Assembly (NCBI GenBank): GCA_000827325.1 | Contig: KN832882.1 | Span: forward strand, 756,689 to 820,688 | Length of the DNA: 64,000 nt | Direction: 5' to 3' | DNA from: Oidiodendron maius Zn | Lineage: Eukaryota > Ascomycota > Leotiomycetes > Myxotrichaceae | Shown here: in pieces, positions 12,961 to 26,256 of the stretch | Position numbering within the stretch: the stretch's first letter is position 1 | Layout of the letters: each line of letters opens with the position of its first letter | Notes under the pieces: model-generated | The model's input: the letters and a program-made list of their open reading frames with translations, nothing else | What the model was told of the DNA's origin: nothing | Databases searched by the model: none | Translations under genes and position numbers: made by a program

Positions 12961-13868
12961 TTGAGGAATGGGTTGGTCTAGTTTTTTATAGTGTCATACT
13001 ATTCTCGGCTTTTATGCAAGAAGCATCGCTAATATAGGTCTTAATATACCCTATAATGTTAGCAAATGCAGGACAGTGGTTGATCGCTATTTCAGCTCGT
13101 CCACTAATCAAGCAGATGTCTGCTCTCTCGTAGAGATGTGATGATCCATCACAATATTATTTCTACAGCGACGTCTTTTCAACTTCACGGGATAAGCTAG
13201 TATATGCAGGTTCGTCACTGCATATATCGTGTCGCATAATCGCATAATTAGGCTATGCTGATCTACTGATCCATCATACATATGTACGTCGGAGTTGACC
13301 ATAACCCCTGTTGCTGGGGATCGACACGGAGGTCGGTGATTAGGGTCTTTAAGTACTAGTTTGACTCTTAGAATTTGGTTACGGTTTCTACGGTCTGCTA
13401 GTATCACGGCTGTGAGGGGTGGAAGATTAAGGGGCTAATACAAGTGACATAATGAGGCGAGTACGTCCGCAAGCTTAGGATTTCACTTCCAGCCGATAGC
13501 GAGGCAGCTTGTAGACAGTAGGTACTATATTTGCAACTATATAGATATCCAACTACAGCTGAAACTATTGGCGAAGCAGGCTTTTGCGCACAATATAGAG
13601 TAAAAGCGAGGGGTCCCAGCGCCTGGCTCAAGACGAAGCCAAAGAGATGGATCTGGTCTATTTAACCCCATTTAATGAACACGGAGCCAGAATAGAATTG
13701 AAAATATTGTACCTCAAGAATAGAATGTCTTCCATCATTAAGGTAACGTAAACCCCCACCGATCTTTAACTTTCAGGCACTCGAACTGAGCCAAGGGCGG
13801 GTAGACCGGCTCGAGAGTAGCAGCACTGATCAAAGCCCTTTTGCCGCCTGTGAATATTAGCTGGTACA
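12961..13868. other. Intergenic, no supported gene
   Basis: Minus-strand open frames of 75-99 codons occur here, but their predicted residues show no domain, signal or credible splice structure. I treat them as chance. Confidence 0.4.
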
Positions 13869-14129
13869 CTAGTGACTCAGAGATATAGGAGGATCACTGA
13901 CACCCAGAATATCAAGACCAAGCGGGCTGTGCGTTATACTATCGCCACTGCCATCACCATCACCATTGCCATCACCATTACCATTTCCATCACCATTACC
14001 ATCACCATTCAAAAAGTCAAGGCTCAGTCCCGGAGGGGAAGGATATTGCTGAGAGGCCGGTGTTTCGACAGGCAACGCGGCAGCTGTGAGCGCTGTAAAG
14101 GCTGCAAGAGCAATGAGTTGGAGCTTCAT
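13869..14129 (-). CDS. Small secreted protein with Gly-Asp-Gly-Asn repeats
   Basis: An 86-residue intronless frame. The start chosen is the ATG at 14129 because it begins directly with a signal peptide (MKLQLIALAAFTALTAAALP); an upstream in-frame extension lacks this. After cleavage near ALP-VE, the mature peptide is about 68 residues, with a Pro/Ser-rich stretch, then a run of GDGN/GDGD units over roughly 20 residues, then a hydrophobic tail (LGLDILG). There are no cysteines, so it is not a classical disulphide-bonded effector or hydrophobin. The Asp/Asn/Gly run could bind calcium or be disordered. It is encoded by a trinucleotide-like imperfect repeat that could vary in length. A TATATATA stretch near 14275 may be its TATA element. 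Confidence 0.5.
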   Translation of the reverse strand: MKLQLIALAAFTALTAAALPVETPASQQYPSPPGLSLDFLNGDGNGDGNGNGDGNGDGDGSGDSITHSPLGLDILGVSDPPISLSH

Positions 14130-17100
14130 CGTTTCGAGTCTGTGGACAGTGGCAAGACGATAGATTAGATAATTAAGAACAAGTAGCACAGGGTAGGTAC
14201 CGTGTGGAACTGTTGCCTTGGATAATAGAGAACGGATAATAGTAGAAAGAGAAACCCCCTTGAGGTCTGAGTCTGCTATATATACTAATTTCCCTCTCTA
14301 TCTCTAGTAATGACTGTAACTCATAGGGTGCTGCCCGTGCCATTTTTCTCTACCTCGGCTTACGAAGCACGAAATTATTACAGAGTCTAGAGCGGTACAT
14401 GCGGGTTATAATGCGATGCATGCCAATGATCGACCGGGACAGATAGAGTAATTGAGCTTCATTTAAATAGACAGCTCATTTAATGCATCATAATCTCAGC
14501 AGTAAAGTCTCAGCTTTCGCGAGGCCGATATTAATTCATATCGTGAGATCTACTGTCTATCCACATATATTCTTGTTCTCTGCGTGGTGCTGTACGACTA
14601 GGCTATACAGCTTGCCACATCTGGGGGTTTGGCAGGTTGGGGGCTAGCTTTATAAAATACATCTCTTGTGAAAAGAAGGCGCAGCTTTTACCCACCTCCT
14701 CCCACCCCAGTGGATATCCTATCCGTGGCTCCCGGTATAACAAAATTCAAAGGAGAAGCATAAACTTCTAGAATTAACTCATAGATCTAGTTTAATAGTT
14801 ATCATCTCTTTGAGGTGAGGTCCGTGCATAGGGGAGTAGTCTGGGATTGTCGGGTTTAATAGCTGCTAGAGAGCATCACGTAGCTAATTCGGGATTTCTT
14901 CAATATAAGTGCTCTGATTCTCTAAGTCCTGGAAATATCCACGACTTTATACTAGCTAAGGAGTGATATGTTGCTAAATACAGACTGTAATCAGGATTCT
15001 AAAGAATTGTATAGCCTCATCCTTAAAGATAAAGTAGTAAAGGAGTCTCTTTAGTGAGTGCGCCGACTGGTTGTCGTGACGGGGTGGCGCGTCCACCAAC
15101 AAAACACTGACAAGCCTAACCAGCCCTGGTTTAGCCTCTTAGTCTTGTAGCTTCTCTTTTGCACGGCTCCAAATCGTCTGCAAACATAATAAATCTATAA
15201 GATAGTGTACTCTCACTAGAAATTTAAGCTAATCGGATGACTAATGTACACACCGCATTTGGCCAAAAAGGGTAAATGATATGTGATTGTACTATAGACG
15301 GAGGTAAGGAGGCAAGCAGAGAGGGAGTAATATGCATGATATATCATCAATATATCAGCCAGATAGTCTACTAGATGCTGCAACTGCGGCTATATCACTT
15401 ATTGAGAGTGAGGTATTTGGCTGTATTGAGGTAAACACTAGTATTTAGGTAGGTTTAACAAACTGGGGGTACATGCAACCACGGAGAAAAAGGCACAGTG
15501 GCGCAGGTACACGTGATGCAAATCCTAGAGGGGAAAGGTCAACAGCGATTTAGCTAAGTACGACAGCGATTTGGCTGATCTAACCCTTTGGTAAATACCT
15601 GCAGCTTAAGATTTGCTAGCTATACCATGCCAGCTCATTGGATTGTGACGGAAAAGTAATCAAATCTGCTTGCAAAGTGCGCCGCCTTTCTACTCCGCTG
15701 TGCACATTATGTCTCACGGTATGGGGCAATATCGAATTCCCGCCGGAGCTGCATGCGGCATATATCGAAATAGGGCCTTTCCAAAGTAAGCAGAAATGGA
15801 TGAAGATCTGTTTTCTAGGGTCAATGGCACAGTTGGTATTCCTTTATCTGGTCATATACTCTTGTGGGGTCTATGACGTCGCATTATCATTCAGCTATCA
15901 TCGCATGTTCACGAATATTGTCTTTATCGATTACCTGACTTTAAAAAGGGTCCAGCTAAATCCCGTCCGCAGCGTGAACCTCATTACCTACTAATCCTAA
16001 CCCATCCTAACCACTAGCCCCTAACCTTTGTATGAAAAGTGCCTTATACTTCGAGGCTTAGTCTATTATAGAGTTGGTGTCATAATAATATTATATAGTA
16101 ATTGGCCAAAAATATCGTGATATTATTGGTAGATCATTCTGAAGAGGAAAGGTGGACGGGATTTAGCTACTAGCGTAAGGGATATATTAGTAGCTAGTCC
16201 CTTAAAATTTACTAGCAGCGCTCGAACAATGACGGTCTGGGAAAGTAGACAATGCTCTAGCGGCGTGCAGCAACACGCCATTGTATGTAAGTGGCAGAGC
16301 TATACAGTAGATTCAGTATGGATCAACAAAATTTGAAACACCTCCTTTAAGTCAGGAGCACGGCATTTGTACCGTCTGAAGCTCGATTTCTATAGGATAT
16401 TGATGGAACTGGAGAACAATGCCCGGTAGAGATCTTCTAATACTTTAGGTGAAATGAAGCACGTCTGCAATGGTAGGCGGTGACTTTGAACAGTGATCAT
16501 GAAAGAGACGGGCTCTAATTAAGGATGATTTATTCTGAATTCTTTGAGCGAAGTTATGTTCTAGTATAAGTGATTTAGGTTTGTCTTTTCTTTCTTATAG
16601 TGTTAAGTATAAATTAGATCTAGAACAATTTCCAGGGAGACATTCACATTATCAAATTGATTAGCATTCAATTCTCGGTCAATTTCTCTGCATGAGCTGT
16701 CTGCGCTTGTGTTAGTATACAATTGCCGCCTCTATGGATAGAGAGTAAATCGAAACATCCGGGAAGTGACGAACTACTATGCAGCTATATTCAGACTGCA
16801 CACATCTATGGTCTGCTAAGTTTGATACCTAGATTCTAGCCATAACCTTAGCACTCAACAACTGGGACAAGTACGATACAAAGATTAAGTGCCCATCATA
16901 GAGGATGACAGGTAAGGGGTGACAAGTGCCTAGGTTTTGGAACTCCTTTCGGCTAGAATTCATTTAATGCAGTACAGACGATGCTTGAATTTGATTTTCC
17001 ATTATCCCATTCTATTTATCTCTTCTTTACCTAGTAGTGCGATTCTTATTTTTTCTTTTCTGGTAGTCTTTGGTCTTCAGTATATGGCGCGTGTCGTGTT

Positions 17101-18698
17101 TGTGCCGGATCCAAGACAGATTCCTGACTCGGGGATGTTGCGTTGTCTGCTCGAGGAGACCCTTCTTTGACGCATGATATCAAGAGAGGCTGGGACTTGG
17201 ATGCGTACAGGAAAATTTGGTCCATTTGTTTCCCTTTTAGATCACTATTAGTCTTCGCTGCAGCACGAGCATCAACTGATCGGCATGCAAAGTAGAACGC
17301 CGCTAAACTAGCTATAGAAGGGATTAATATCTTCTGGGAACTAATTAACTTTTGAACAACATACTTGCGTATAGAGAGCTCCAGTAAGCCCTGCATGTAT
17401 CTGCTTAGTGTTTACCTTGGATAGCATATTAACCATCGGCGTCATACCAGAATAGTTTTGCCTGTAACGCATCATTAGCACACGTCTCTGATACAGGAGC
17501 TTTGACCCTACGTTTTTCATATTGTGATCATGAAAATTATGAGATTAATGATACGAACTTAATATGCTGTATGAAACTTATCCAAAGGGAGAGTAGTGCA
17601 GAGTGAAGATTCTGAAAGTCTAATAAACAGTCAGACCGTCTAGCTGAGAAGAAGAATGCTACTGCCAGCACAAAGGATAACCAAACCACAAAATGCAAAA
17701 TGAATAGCTACTAGTTGTATGGCTTCAAATATATTACAATAAAGAATAATGGGATGGTATTTTTGCTTGTTGAATTGTTTAATCAGCCGGCTGTGAACAC
17801 GAAGACATGCCGAAGCAGCATGCGCAAGACCAATTTGAGAGATCATATTCCTGATGACATTGATCACACGACGTATAATGGGGAGGCATTCGTGGTGGCG
17901 CCATATCGTCTGATTTTTAAAGACTAGGCTATACCTAAACGAGAGTCCGACCAAAAAGAACGACTACAACCTCAAGGATGAAACGCTCCCTGCTATGGAT
18001 GGGGCAAGGGTGGCAAAGTCAGTGATAGTGTTATCGTATTCCTAGATACGATTGCGTTATTTAAAATTAGCTTGGAGAATGACTACATATAATAAGCTGC
18101 ATTTGGAAAGGTAAACTGGGAAGTATAACCATTTGGCATTTTGATACATTACAATGAATATAAGTTTCAACCTCAGGCCTTTTGCTACCTTCACGCCTCC
18201 GCTAAGAGACAACAAACTAAAGAGCTTCATGTCTTTAAGGACATCTTGGCATTACATGCGCGTTGATGATCTTTGCATTGTCGCCTGGCTTCTTGACCGA
18301 CTCAAACCGCTCATAAATATATCTTGCGATGAGGGTGCCCCCATATCTTTGACTTCAATCAAGTTCCATGATATCCGTCGAGGGGGTGAAGGTAGCTTTC
18401 CTTACTACTTAGAGGGGGATATTTTGTGGGGCTCACAGCTCAGGGGGTGTTGTCAGAGTTTGCTTATATAATTGATACCCAATCCGGTGGATTGAAGCCC
18501 AACCCTAGAAGCATATAAACCCCTAAGCCAGAGGGTTATATCCTTAATTAATTGAAGCACTTATATACCCTTTACAGCCCTATTTACGTGCCCTTTTACG
18601 GTTCATTATTCTGCCAGTATAACCTGTAGAGGATATTACCGATACGTTGTAGTTGTAGCTGTATTAAGTTTAGCGCTGCATTGCTCGTAAACCTGACA
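14130..18698. other. Gene desert
   Basis: About 4.6 kb with no coding sequence I can support. Open frames of 70-118 codons, for example at 15638-15994 and 18154-18471, have no recognisable domain and are surrounded by stops in all frames. The sequence is stop-rich and AT-leaning, with scattered short repeats such as two ACAGCGATTT units near 15541 and 15562. It is probably old, mutated repetitive DNA flanking the AT-saturated block. Confidence 0.45.
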
Positions 18699-18743
18699 GG
18701 TGTCATAAAAAGTTCCGACCGTGTATTAAATCAGGCATCAACT
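18699..18743. repeat. Left arm of a degenerate ~45-bp inverted repeat
   Basis: The sequence beginning GGTGTCATAAAAAGTTCC matches the reverse complement of 24934-24979, including GTTCCRACCGTGTAT and GGCRTCAACT. Most differences are C/T or G/A transitions, as RIP would make. The pair frames the AT-saturated block and may be the terminal inverted repeats of a dead DNA transposon. Confidence 0.55.
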
Positions 18744-18745
18744 TA

Positions 18746-18774
18746 GGTCGGGGGGTGTAATGTCACCTCCGACC
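18746..18774. repeat. GC-rich palindrome
   Basis: GGTCGGGGGGTG and CACCTCCGACC are near-perfect reverse complements separated by six bases. The element directly follows the left inverted-repeat arm and shares its GGGGGGTGT core with the right arm near 24980. It may be an element end or a hairpin. Confidence 0.5.
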
Positions 18775-18829
18775 ATATGGCCACCTAAGGCATTAACAAG
18801 GCAGTAAAACACTAAGCCCAGCTTGAGCC

Positions 18830-21800
18830 TAGTATATGCTTAGTGTATAGTAGGAGTTAGCTAATAGAATTATGCCAAGTGTATAGGGTTTCTACCCTTC
18901 TATAGCGAATATATATACAGTATATACCCACTATATAAAGTATATAAGTCTTCTCTCTAATTCTCTAATTTCAGTTTTCTCTTCTAGATCTAATTAAAAG
19001 ATAAAGGAATTATATAATAGAATCTGCTTTAAGTAGGGAAATTGCAGCTATATTAAAGTAGCTAAATAGGATTACTATAAGTATAAGGCTAGTATAGGCT
19101 ATATATATACTCTTTATATACTAAGGCTATTAGGATACACTAGTCAAGTAGGATCCCTTTAAAGATAATAGTAATATATACTTATCCTATATTAAAGAGG
19201 ATAGTATAGATTCAGTATATAGTAATAAGTTAAACCCTATATAAATAGACTTTAAAAGAGTAAATAAGAAGGTATATAGTTAAGTTATACTAAGTATATA
19301 CTGACTATATATAGAGTATAATTCAAGAGTTTAGAGCTATTATAAGTTCTAGCAGAAATATAAGAATTAGTATATAAGGGATATAGGACTATATTAATAT
19401 TCTAGTATATCCAGAGATATATCTAGAAGGAATTGCTTACTTTATATACTTTATAGACCTATTAATTAGTATAGCTATACTACAGAAAGATATTCAGAAA
19501 ATAATAGTAGATCTTATATCTAAAGTATAGTTACTATATATTATATATATATAAATTATATATAAAGCTTAATTACTAACAAAAAGTAGGTATAATTCTT
19601 GATTACTATATTAAATATTAACCAAACTGATTTCCAGCTTTTATATAAGGATAGCTATAGTTGAAAGGTTTATTATATATAGTATTAAGCCTATAAGTAT
19701 AATAGGATCAAATATTGCAAATATACTTATCTGGATATACTATATATATACTTAATATATAATAAGGTATAGTTGGAGTATATTAATAACTTAAGATATA
19801 CCTTATATCTAGTATATACTAGCTTAATAGTGTTTTAATAACTTAAGCAGTTAATAAAGACTATATATAATAATTTTATAAAGAACTAGAATAAGGATAC
19901 TAGCCCTTATATATTTCTAGAGACTAATAAAAGGGTCTATTAGAACTAGAGTTCTATATACTTTATATATTCAGGGGTAAATATATATCTACTCTATATA
20001 TTATATATACTAAATATATTTAGGTCTAATATTTAGATTACTCTTTAAATAGTAACTTTAAGCCTTAATATAAAGCTATATTATTTCTAACCTTAACTAA
20101 TTAAATTAATCTAGATTATCTTAAAGCAATTATAGAGTATAGAGTATAGCCTATATAAGAGATATATATATATATTAGTTATATAATAGAATAATATATC
20201 AAGTATAGTTTGTATATATTATATATATATAAACTATATACTAATAATATATTAGACTTTGACTATCTATAAAGCTAAGGGGATATTAGAATCCAATAAT
20301 ATAATATACTACTAGACCTCTATATACCTCTAAATATAAAGCGATATCTATATATATATCTTATAGCTTATAGATTATATTTATATTACTTTCCTTATCT
20401 AATTTAGCTACTAGTATAAATTCAAGATAATATAATAAAGGTTATTTACTAGAGAGATGTTTTAATATTAACTATATATATATTTAGTATATACTCTATA
20501 TATATTATTTATATACTAACTATATACTAGACTAATTTCTTATATCTAATTAGTTTATTATACTATAGCAGAAGTATAGTATTAATATACTTTAGGCTAT
20601 CTATTAAAGCCTAAATATTAAAGATCAAGTAGTAGCCTTAATTTATAAAGCAAGAATACTTTAATATTCTACTAGTATAGACCTTGCTAGTATATTATAT
20701 ATAATATTATAATATATACTAGGCTTATACTATATAAGTATTTAGTATAAGTTCTTAATTAATTAATATAAGTCAAATAAGGACTAATAGATCTATAATA
20801 TTTAGTATCTTAATACAAAACACTATTTCATTATCTACTATATATATAAGTAAGCAAAGGCCTTTATAGCTAGTTAATATCTTGAAATAGATCTAGCCTT
20901 TAAGATAGTTTAAGGTAAGGTTAATCTATTTATAATTTCAGGATATAATAAAGATACTAAATATATATATATCTTATATATTATATATACTCCTTTAATA
21001 GTAGTAGAAATCCTTATATATATATATATCTTTATAAACATTAACTTATAAGCAGTATATAAAGCAATATTTATACAATTATTTGCAATTTTAGAATAGG
21101 TCTTATACTAGACTATTAAATTTCTATACCTCTACTATACTAAAAGAGAGATCTAAACAATTAGTCTTAATCTATATAAAAAGCAGGCAGGAGATATACT
21201 ATATATATATATAGTCTATACTATTAATATACTAACTATCTAGAGTTTAGGGACTACTTAGTCTTACTTAATTCAACCTATAAGTAGTTAGAGTACCTCT
21301 AGTATATATTAGTCTTCTATTAAGTTTATATTAAGTATAATTTCTAAAAACACTTTCTCTAATACCCTTTAACTTATATAATACAAGACAAGATATAGGC
21401 CTATAATACTAAGTCTAAGATCCTATAAAATATAGATAGTATATACTAGATATATCTAGAGTTTAAATCCTGGATTAAGAATAAATATATCCCCTAGATT
21501 ATTACTAGACTTGTCTAATTAGAGTTAAAGATACCTCTAGAATATTAGTTATTTACTTATAAATATACTAGAATCAGTAAAAGTAGTCACTTTAGTAATA
21601 ATAACTTTATAGGATAAAAGATATTACTTTTAAATATAATACTTAAGTATAATATATAGAGAATATATATATTATATATACTAATAATATATATAGACTA
21701 AAAGTCTATACTAGTAATATATTTAGCTGGATTAAGGCTTAAATATAGGATAGCATTATTAATATATAGCAAAATATAAGTATAGTATATAAGGAAGCAA

Positions 21801-24430
21801 CTAAACAAAGACAGAAAGAGTAATAGCTTAAACAATAAGCTTTATACTATCAGAAATATCTATAACTACCTTATAACCCAAACAATCTATATAATATATC
21901 TATTATATAAGCTAAGTATATATAGAATAATAGTATTAGTGTTAGTAGCTTATTAGTAGATATAGTATATATACTATATATATATTCTATAGCTAAGCCT
22001 TTAGTTATTAACCTTAATAATTTTAATAATAATATAATTATAGTTACTACTAGTCTTTAATTATAGCTATAGTTATCTAGATTATAGTAATCAAGATCTT
22101 TACTCTCTTCTTATAGATAGAGTCCTAATATAGCAAAGAGTATATACTTTAGGTATATATCTACTACAAGTTATATATCTAGACAATTAGAGATAAGATC
22201 TACAGATAATATAGAGTAGTATATCTAATCACTTAAGGAGTATATTACTGCTTTATAGAAGAGAAAAGAGGAGTATAAACTTAGAATAAAGGAACAAGAG
22301 CTTAAGAGAGAGCTTTAAAAGCTTCAGGAATAGAAGAGATCTATAGTATATAAATAGTATATACTTAACTTAAATATATATAAATAATTTCAAAGGTATA
22401 GTTAATTTATACTATCTAGTACTATTATATACTATATATATACTATACTTATTCTATACTTAAGTAATACTTAAGCTTCCTTATTAATAATAATAGAATT
22501 CTAGTAAATAGATTAATAAGCTATATAATATTAACTAAATATATATATAGTATAAGTTTAACCTATATAGAGTAATAGTCTTTGCTTTAGCCTTTCCTTT
22601 ACCTTTAATATTATATCCTATCAAATATTAGCTATATATATACCTAATATATATATTATATATACTAATAGAGAGAGAAGGCAGATCTTTACTTAGAAGG
22701 CAGCTATTATACTAAAGGGCATTAGTATATACTTAGTATAGGGAAAGAGAATATATACCTTATACTTAATAGAAGACAATAAAGTAGCTAGATACTAGTA
22801 TATAGTTAGTATATATATAATATAAGTATAAAATAATCTAATATAAACAAGTATATAAACAGGTAAAGAACTCAAATAATCAATTATAGAAGGGGCTAGA
22901 ATTAGTATAAAAGTAGAGGAATTATATTTTATAGGTTTAGAAGCAATAGAATCTAGTATAGAAACAGTAAGGATAAAGGAAGTATATACTAGAACTAAAT
23001 AGAATAAATATTCAGATAAAGCTAGGGATTCAGATTTAGATTCAGGACTAGGAATATCTGGGTTTTAAGGGGATATTTATTAAACTTAAGCTAAAGGAAG
23101 GCAGCAGTATATTTGATATTCCTATATAATAAGTATATATATATCTTATAAATAAAGGAAATATTAAAAGATATTATATATTACTAGTATATATATAATA
23201 TATTTTATAATAAAATCAAGTTCTAAACTATATAGTAAATTAAGGGTTATTAGTCCTATATATATTAACTAAGTATATATATTATATATAGAAAACTTAT
23301 ACAATTCTCTTATAGGCAGTTATATAAGTATCTAGTAGACTACTACCTATACTAGTTCTATCTAAGTATTAGCTATATATATATAGAGTAAATATAAAGT
23401 ATATATCTAGGCTTAATTATATAATAAGTATTATACTATCCTTAAGACAAGACAAAATACTTCAATATACTATAAATATCAGCTAGGTATATATAAAGGA
23501 TATAACAACAATATACTTCTAACTAATAATCTATTCTTAGATAGTAAGATTATAGTAATCAGGATTTATAGCTAATATATAATAAACATATATATAATAC
23601 AATCAAGATATATACTAACCTATACTAGGATAAATAGAGCAAATATAATAATAAAGCTAAAAGTATTAGTATAGCAGATAGTAAGTATATATAGAATATA
23701 TAGTAGGCTAAGATCCGAAAATCATTCTATATATTTGTTTACTATTTATATCGATATTATAGCTGTATATTATAAGTATATATATAGTATATATTAGAAG
23801 GATATATATCTTATATAAGACTATTAAGACTAGAGATTATAGTTATAGACTAGTTTAGTATAGCTATATATTATAAGTATATATATAGTATAAGGATAGT
23901 ATATACTTACTATTATTTTCTGTAGTAGTAATAGAAGGAGCTTGAAATATTATAAGCAGATATTAAGTATATAGCAAGGATATACTTACTATATATTCTA
24001 GTAGCAATAGCTGCCTGTTGCTTTAATAGGATCTATCTATCATTTGGGTTAGAAATAGAACCTGTATATACTTAGTATATACTTAAAGTATTGTATAATA
24101 AAGGTATAGTAGAGAGCTTAAGTTATATATATACTAAAGATATCTTACTATAATAGTACCTATATATAGACAGGTTAGTAGCATTAGCTACCTATAGATT
24201 ATCAAAATCAGCACAATTTATACTAGGTATATACCCCTTACTAAACAGGTATCAGATATATATAGAATTAATATAGGGCAGAGGCAAGGTATATACTTAT
24301 ATATTAGTGTTATATTGTTATTGATTTTGTTTACAGTTTAAGTTAAGGATATACTTAGTATATATATATATTAAGCTAAGCCTAAATCGGGTAAGCCTAT
24401 ATTATATAATAGCCCCCTATACCTAACCTA
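18830..24430. repeat. AT-saturated block, probably RIP-destroyed transposon(s)
   Basis: About 5.6 kb dominated by TATATA, TAGTATATAC and similar strings, with almost no CpG and stops every few codons in every frame. Extreme TpA excess and loss of CpA/CpG is the signature of repeat-induced point mutation in ascomycetes. The original element cannot be read by eye: no protease, reverse transcriptase or transposase motif survives. The flanking inverted repeat favours a DNA transposon, but an LTR element is possible. Confidence 0.7.
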
Positions 24431-24434
24431 AATA

Positions 24435-24858
24435 ACGTATATGATAAGCGAACGGTTAATACAAGCGAGCGGTTAGTTGAAAATTACACCAAAATTGATA
24501 AAATTTATCTCGACAACTATACTATAATATAGCTTAAAATTTTAATGGTATATATATCTAGTCTAATCAATTAAGTTTTGAAATTTTGATTTAATAGGAA
24601 GTAAGGGTTATAGAGATATTTTAGTTTAGCCTGAATTTTAAGGCCAAGTATCAATATTGCTTAATATCTTTATAAATCTTTACTTTTATATAGCTATAAT
24701 TCTAAAAATTAATTAAATAGGCAGTTAATATTTGCCATTAAATTTTAATACTATATTATATTATAGTTATAGAGATATTTCATCTAAAATTTTGCTAATT
24801 TTGGTGTTATTTGCAATTAACCGCTCGCTTATATTGACCGTTCGCTTATCATATACGT
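24435..24858. mobile_element. MITE, 424 bp, with ~72-bp terminal inverted repeats and TA target duplication
   Basis: The left end starts ACGTATATGATAAGCGAACG and the right end is its reverse complement; the outer 22 bases are identical and about 64 of the first 72 agree. TA dinucleotides at 24433-24434 and 24859-24860 flank it. There is no coding capacity. TA duplication and ACGTA-type ends fit a non-autonomous Tc1/mariner-pogo (Fot1-like) element. It lies between the AT-saturated block and the right inverted-repeat arm, so it probably inserted into the older element. Confidence 0.8.
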
Positions 24859-24933
24859 TAAGTCAAGATCCCTATATTATATAAGCCTTACATAATGTCT
24901 TTTCATAGCAATATGTGATGAAAATTTCCAAAT

Positions 24934-24979
24934 AGTTGACGCCTAAGGCCGATACACGGTTGGAACTTTTCATGACACC
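24934..24979. repeat. Right arm of the degenerate inverted repeat
   Basis: The reverse complement reads GGTGTCATGAAAAGTTCC and pairs with 18699-18743 over about 45 positions with mainly transition differences. Outside it lies CTCGGGGGG, resembling sequence near 18440 and 18746. Confidence 0.55.
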
Positions 24980-25252
24980 CCCCGAGCTGTAACCCGTATT
25001 TTGTGCGTCTAATGCTCTGACGTCCTGCTGCTCGATTGTACAGACAAGACTTGACACCACGTGACTAAAATATCACATGATATTACCCAAGCGTGCCGAG
25101 GAACTAGTCCATAAATAGCACTAGCGTTAAAAGAGAGAAGACTCCTTTAAAACAGATGACATATTTTAAGCTACATTGCCTTATTACTATTACATCCATT
25201 CACCTATTGTCCTACCTACGTTCTCGTCTCTCCACGCCATTGTCTCTCACTG

Positions 25253-26256
25253 ATGCTCAAGATGCCAGCCCTGCTCCCTCCCCTCCCATACACTCTGCAC
25301 ACCCGATACCGCTCGATAGCGATCGCGTGGACCATCATAATCATACCCCCGGTATTCATTAACCTCGGTCTCTTCTACGGTCTCTGGTATGGCACACAGC
25401 TGGATCGCATACTAGGTCTGGCCCCCCACTCCCCATCCTTTACCACTCATACAACACATGACCACGAAGCTCACTACAGCACCATGTAGTTTTGACTATA
25501 CCTACAGCCGTACTAGGCATCTTCACAGCTCTTGCAATAATCGAACGGATGTATAAATTAACAAAGCAGAGTCCGGAATTCAGACCACTTAATGGATCTA
25601 GATGGGCATTGGATGTCTTCCAATGGGGCTATTTCGGTGCTCTGATCCTTATCTCGGCACTCATTTCCTCCACGCTCGCAAGAGGCGACGCGGATCATGA
25701 TGAGCACGAGTTGCAAACGAGATTGGTGTCCTTGCCGGCAGCAGTGCTGATGTTCTTCCTTGCTACTCTGACTCTCCTATCCCTGATTCTCAACATGACG
25801 GGGATAAAATTACCGTTCCGATTTGGCAGTGTAGGGAAGAGGAATGTGCTTAGACCGGCTGTGTACTACATCGTTGAAGATGTCGTGGCGGTTGACGGGG
25901 ATGGCAGGATTGCGTATCGAGCAGCGTTTTCAGAGAGGTATGAGAACAGTGAGGTTTTTAGGAATATGATTTGGACGCTGAGTGTTGTGTGGATGCTGGC
26001 TTTTTATGTTCTTTCTGGGGGGGTTGCGGCGCTAGTGTGGGGATTGCCGAAAGAGGCGGTCTATGCCGTGGGGTGGGCAGGACCGTTTCCTATGGCTGGG
26101 TTATTAGCTCTTTGGACGATTTTTTATGTAAGGAGGGTTTTACAGGTGGAGGGCAAGGGTGAGGAGGATAGGGTTGAAGGACAGAATGAAGGGGGCAATG
26201 ATGAGAGAGCTCCACTGTTGGGGAATAGAGGTCAAGGCATAGATAGAGCGATGTAG
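25253..26256 (+). CDS. Multi-pass membrane protein of unknown function
   Basis: Two exons, 25253-25415 and 25490-26256, join in frame through a 74-nt intron with a GTCTGG donor, giving 309 residues. The junction restores a continuous sequence (QLDRILVLTIPTAVLGIF) across a predicted helix. Hydrophobic segments include AWTIIIIPPVFINLGLFYG, an AVLGIFTALAII helix, the FGALILISALIS stretch, an AVLMFFLATLTLLSLIL helix, MIWTLSVVWMLAFYVL and AGLLALWTIFYV, so six to seven membrane passes. The hydrophilic C-terminal tail is Glu/Gly-rich. It resembles uncharacterised ascomycete membrane proteins, but I cannot assign a transport or enzymatic function. It starts within 300 bp of the repeat block and appears intact, so mutation has not spread into it. 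Confidence 0.75.

Noticed and set aside
13108-13631. Two adjacent minus-strand frames of 99 and 75 codons
   Set aside because: They do not join through a credible intron and show no family resemblance.
15638-15994. 118-codon plus-strand frame in the gene desert
   Set aside because: No domain, no splice partners, unconvincing start, and surrounded by mutated sequence; probably chance.
15990-16030. Telomere-like CCTAACC strings
   Set aside because: Only a few irregular CCTAAC units occur, with no TTAGGG/CCCTAA array; not a telomere or reliable interstitial repeat.
18830-24430. TATA-rich arrays as promoters or a centromere
   Set aside because: The whole block is AT-saturated by mutation, so individual TATA strings carry no information, and 5.6 kb alone does not support a centromere call.
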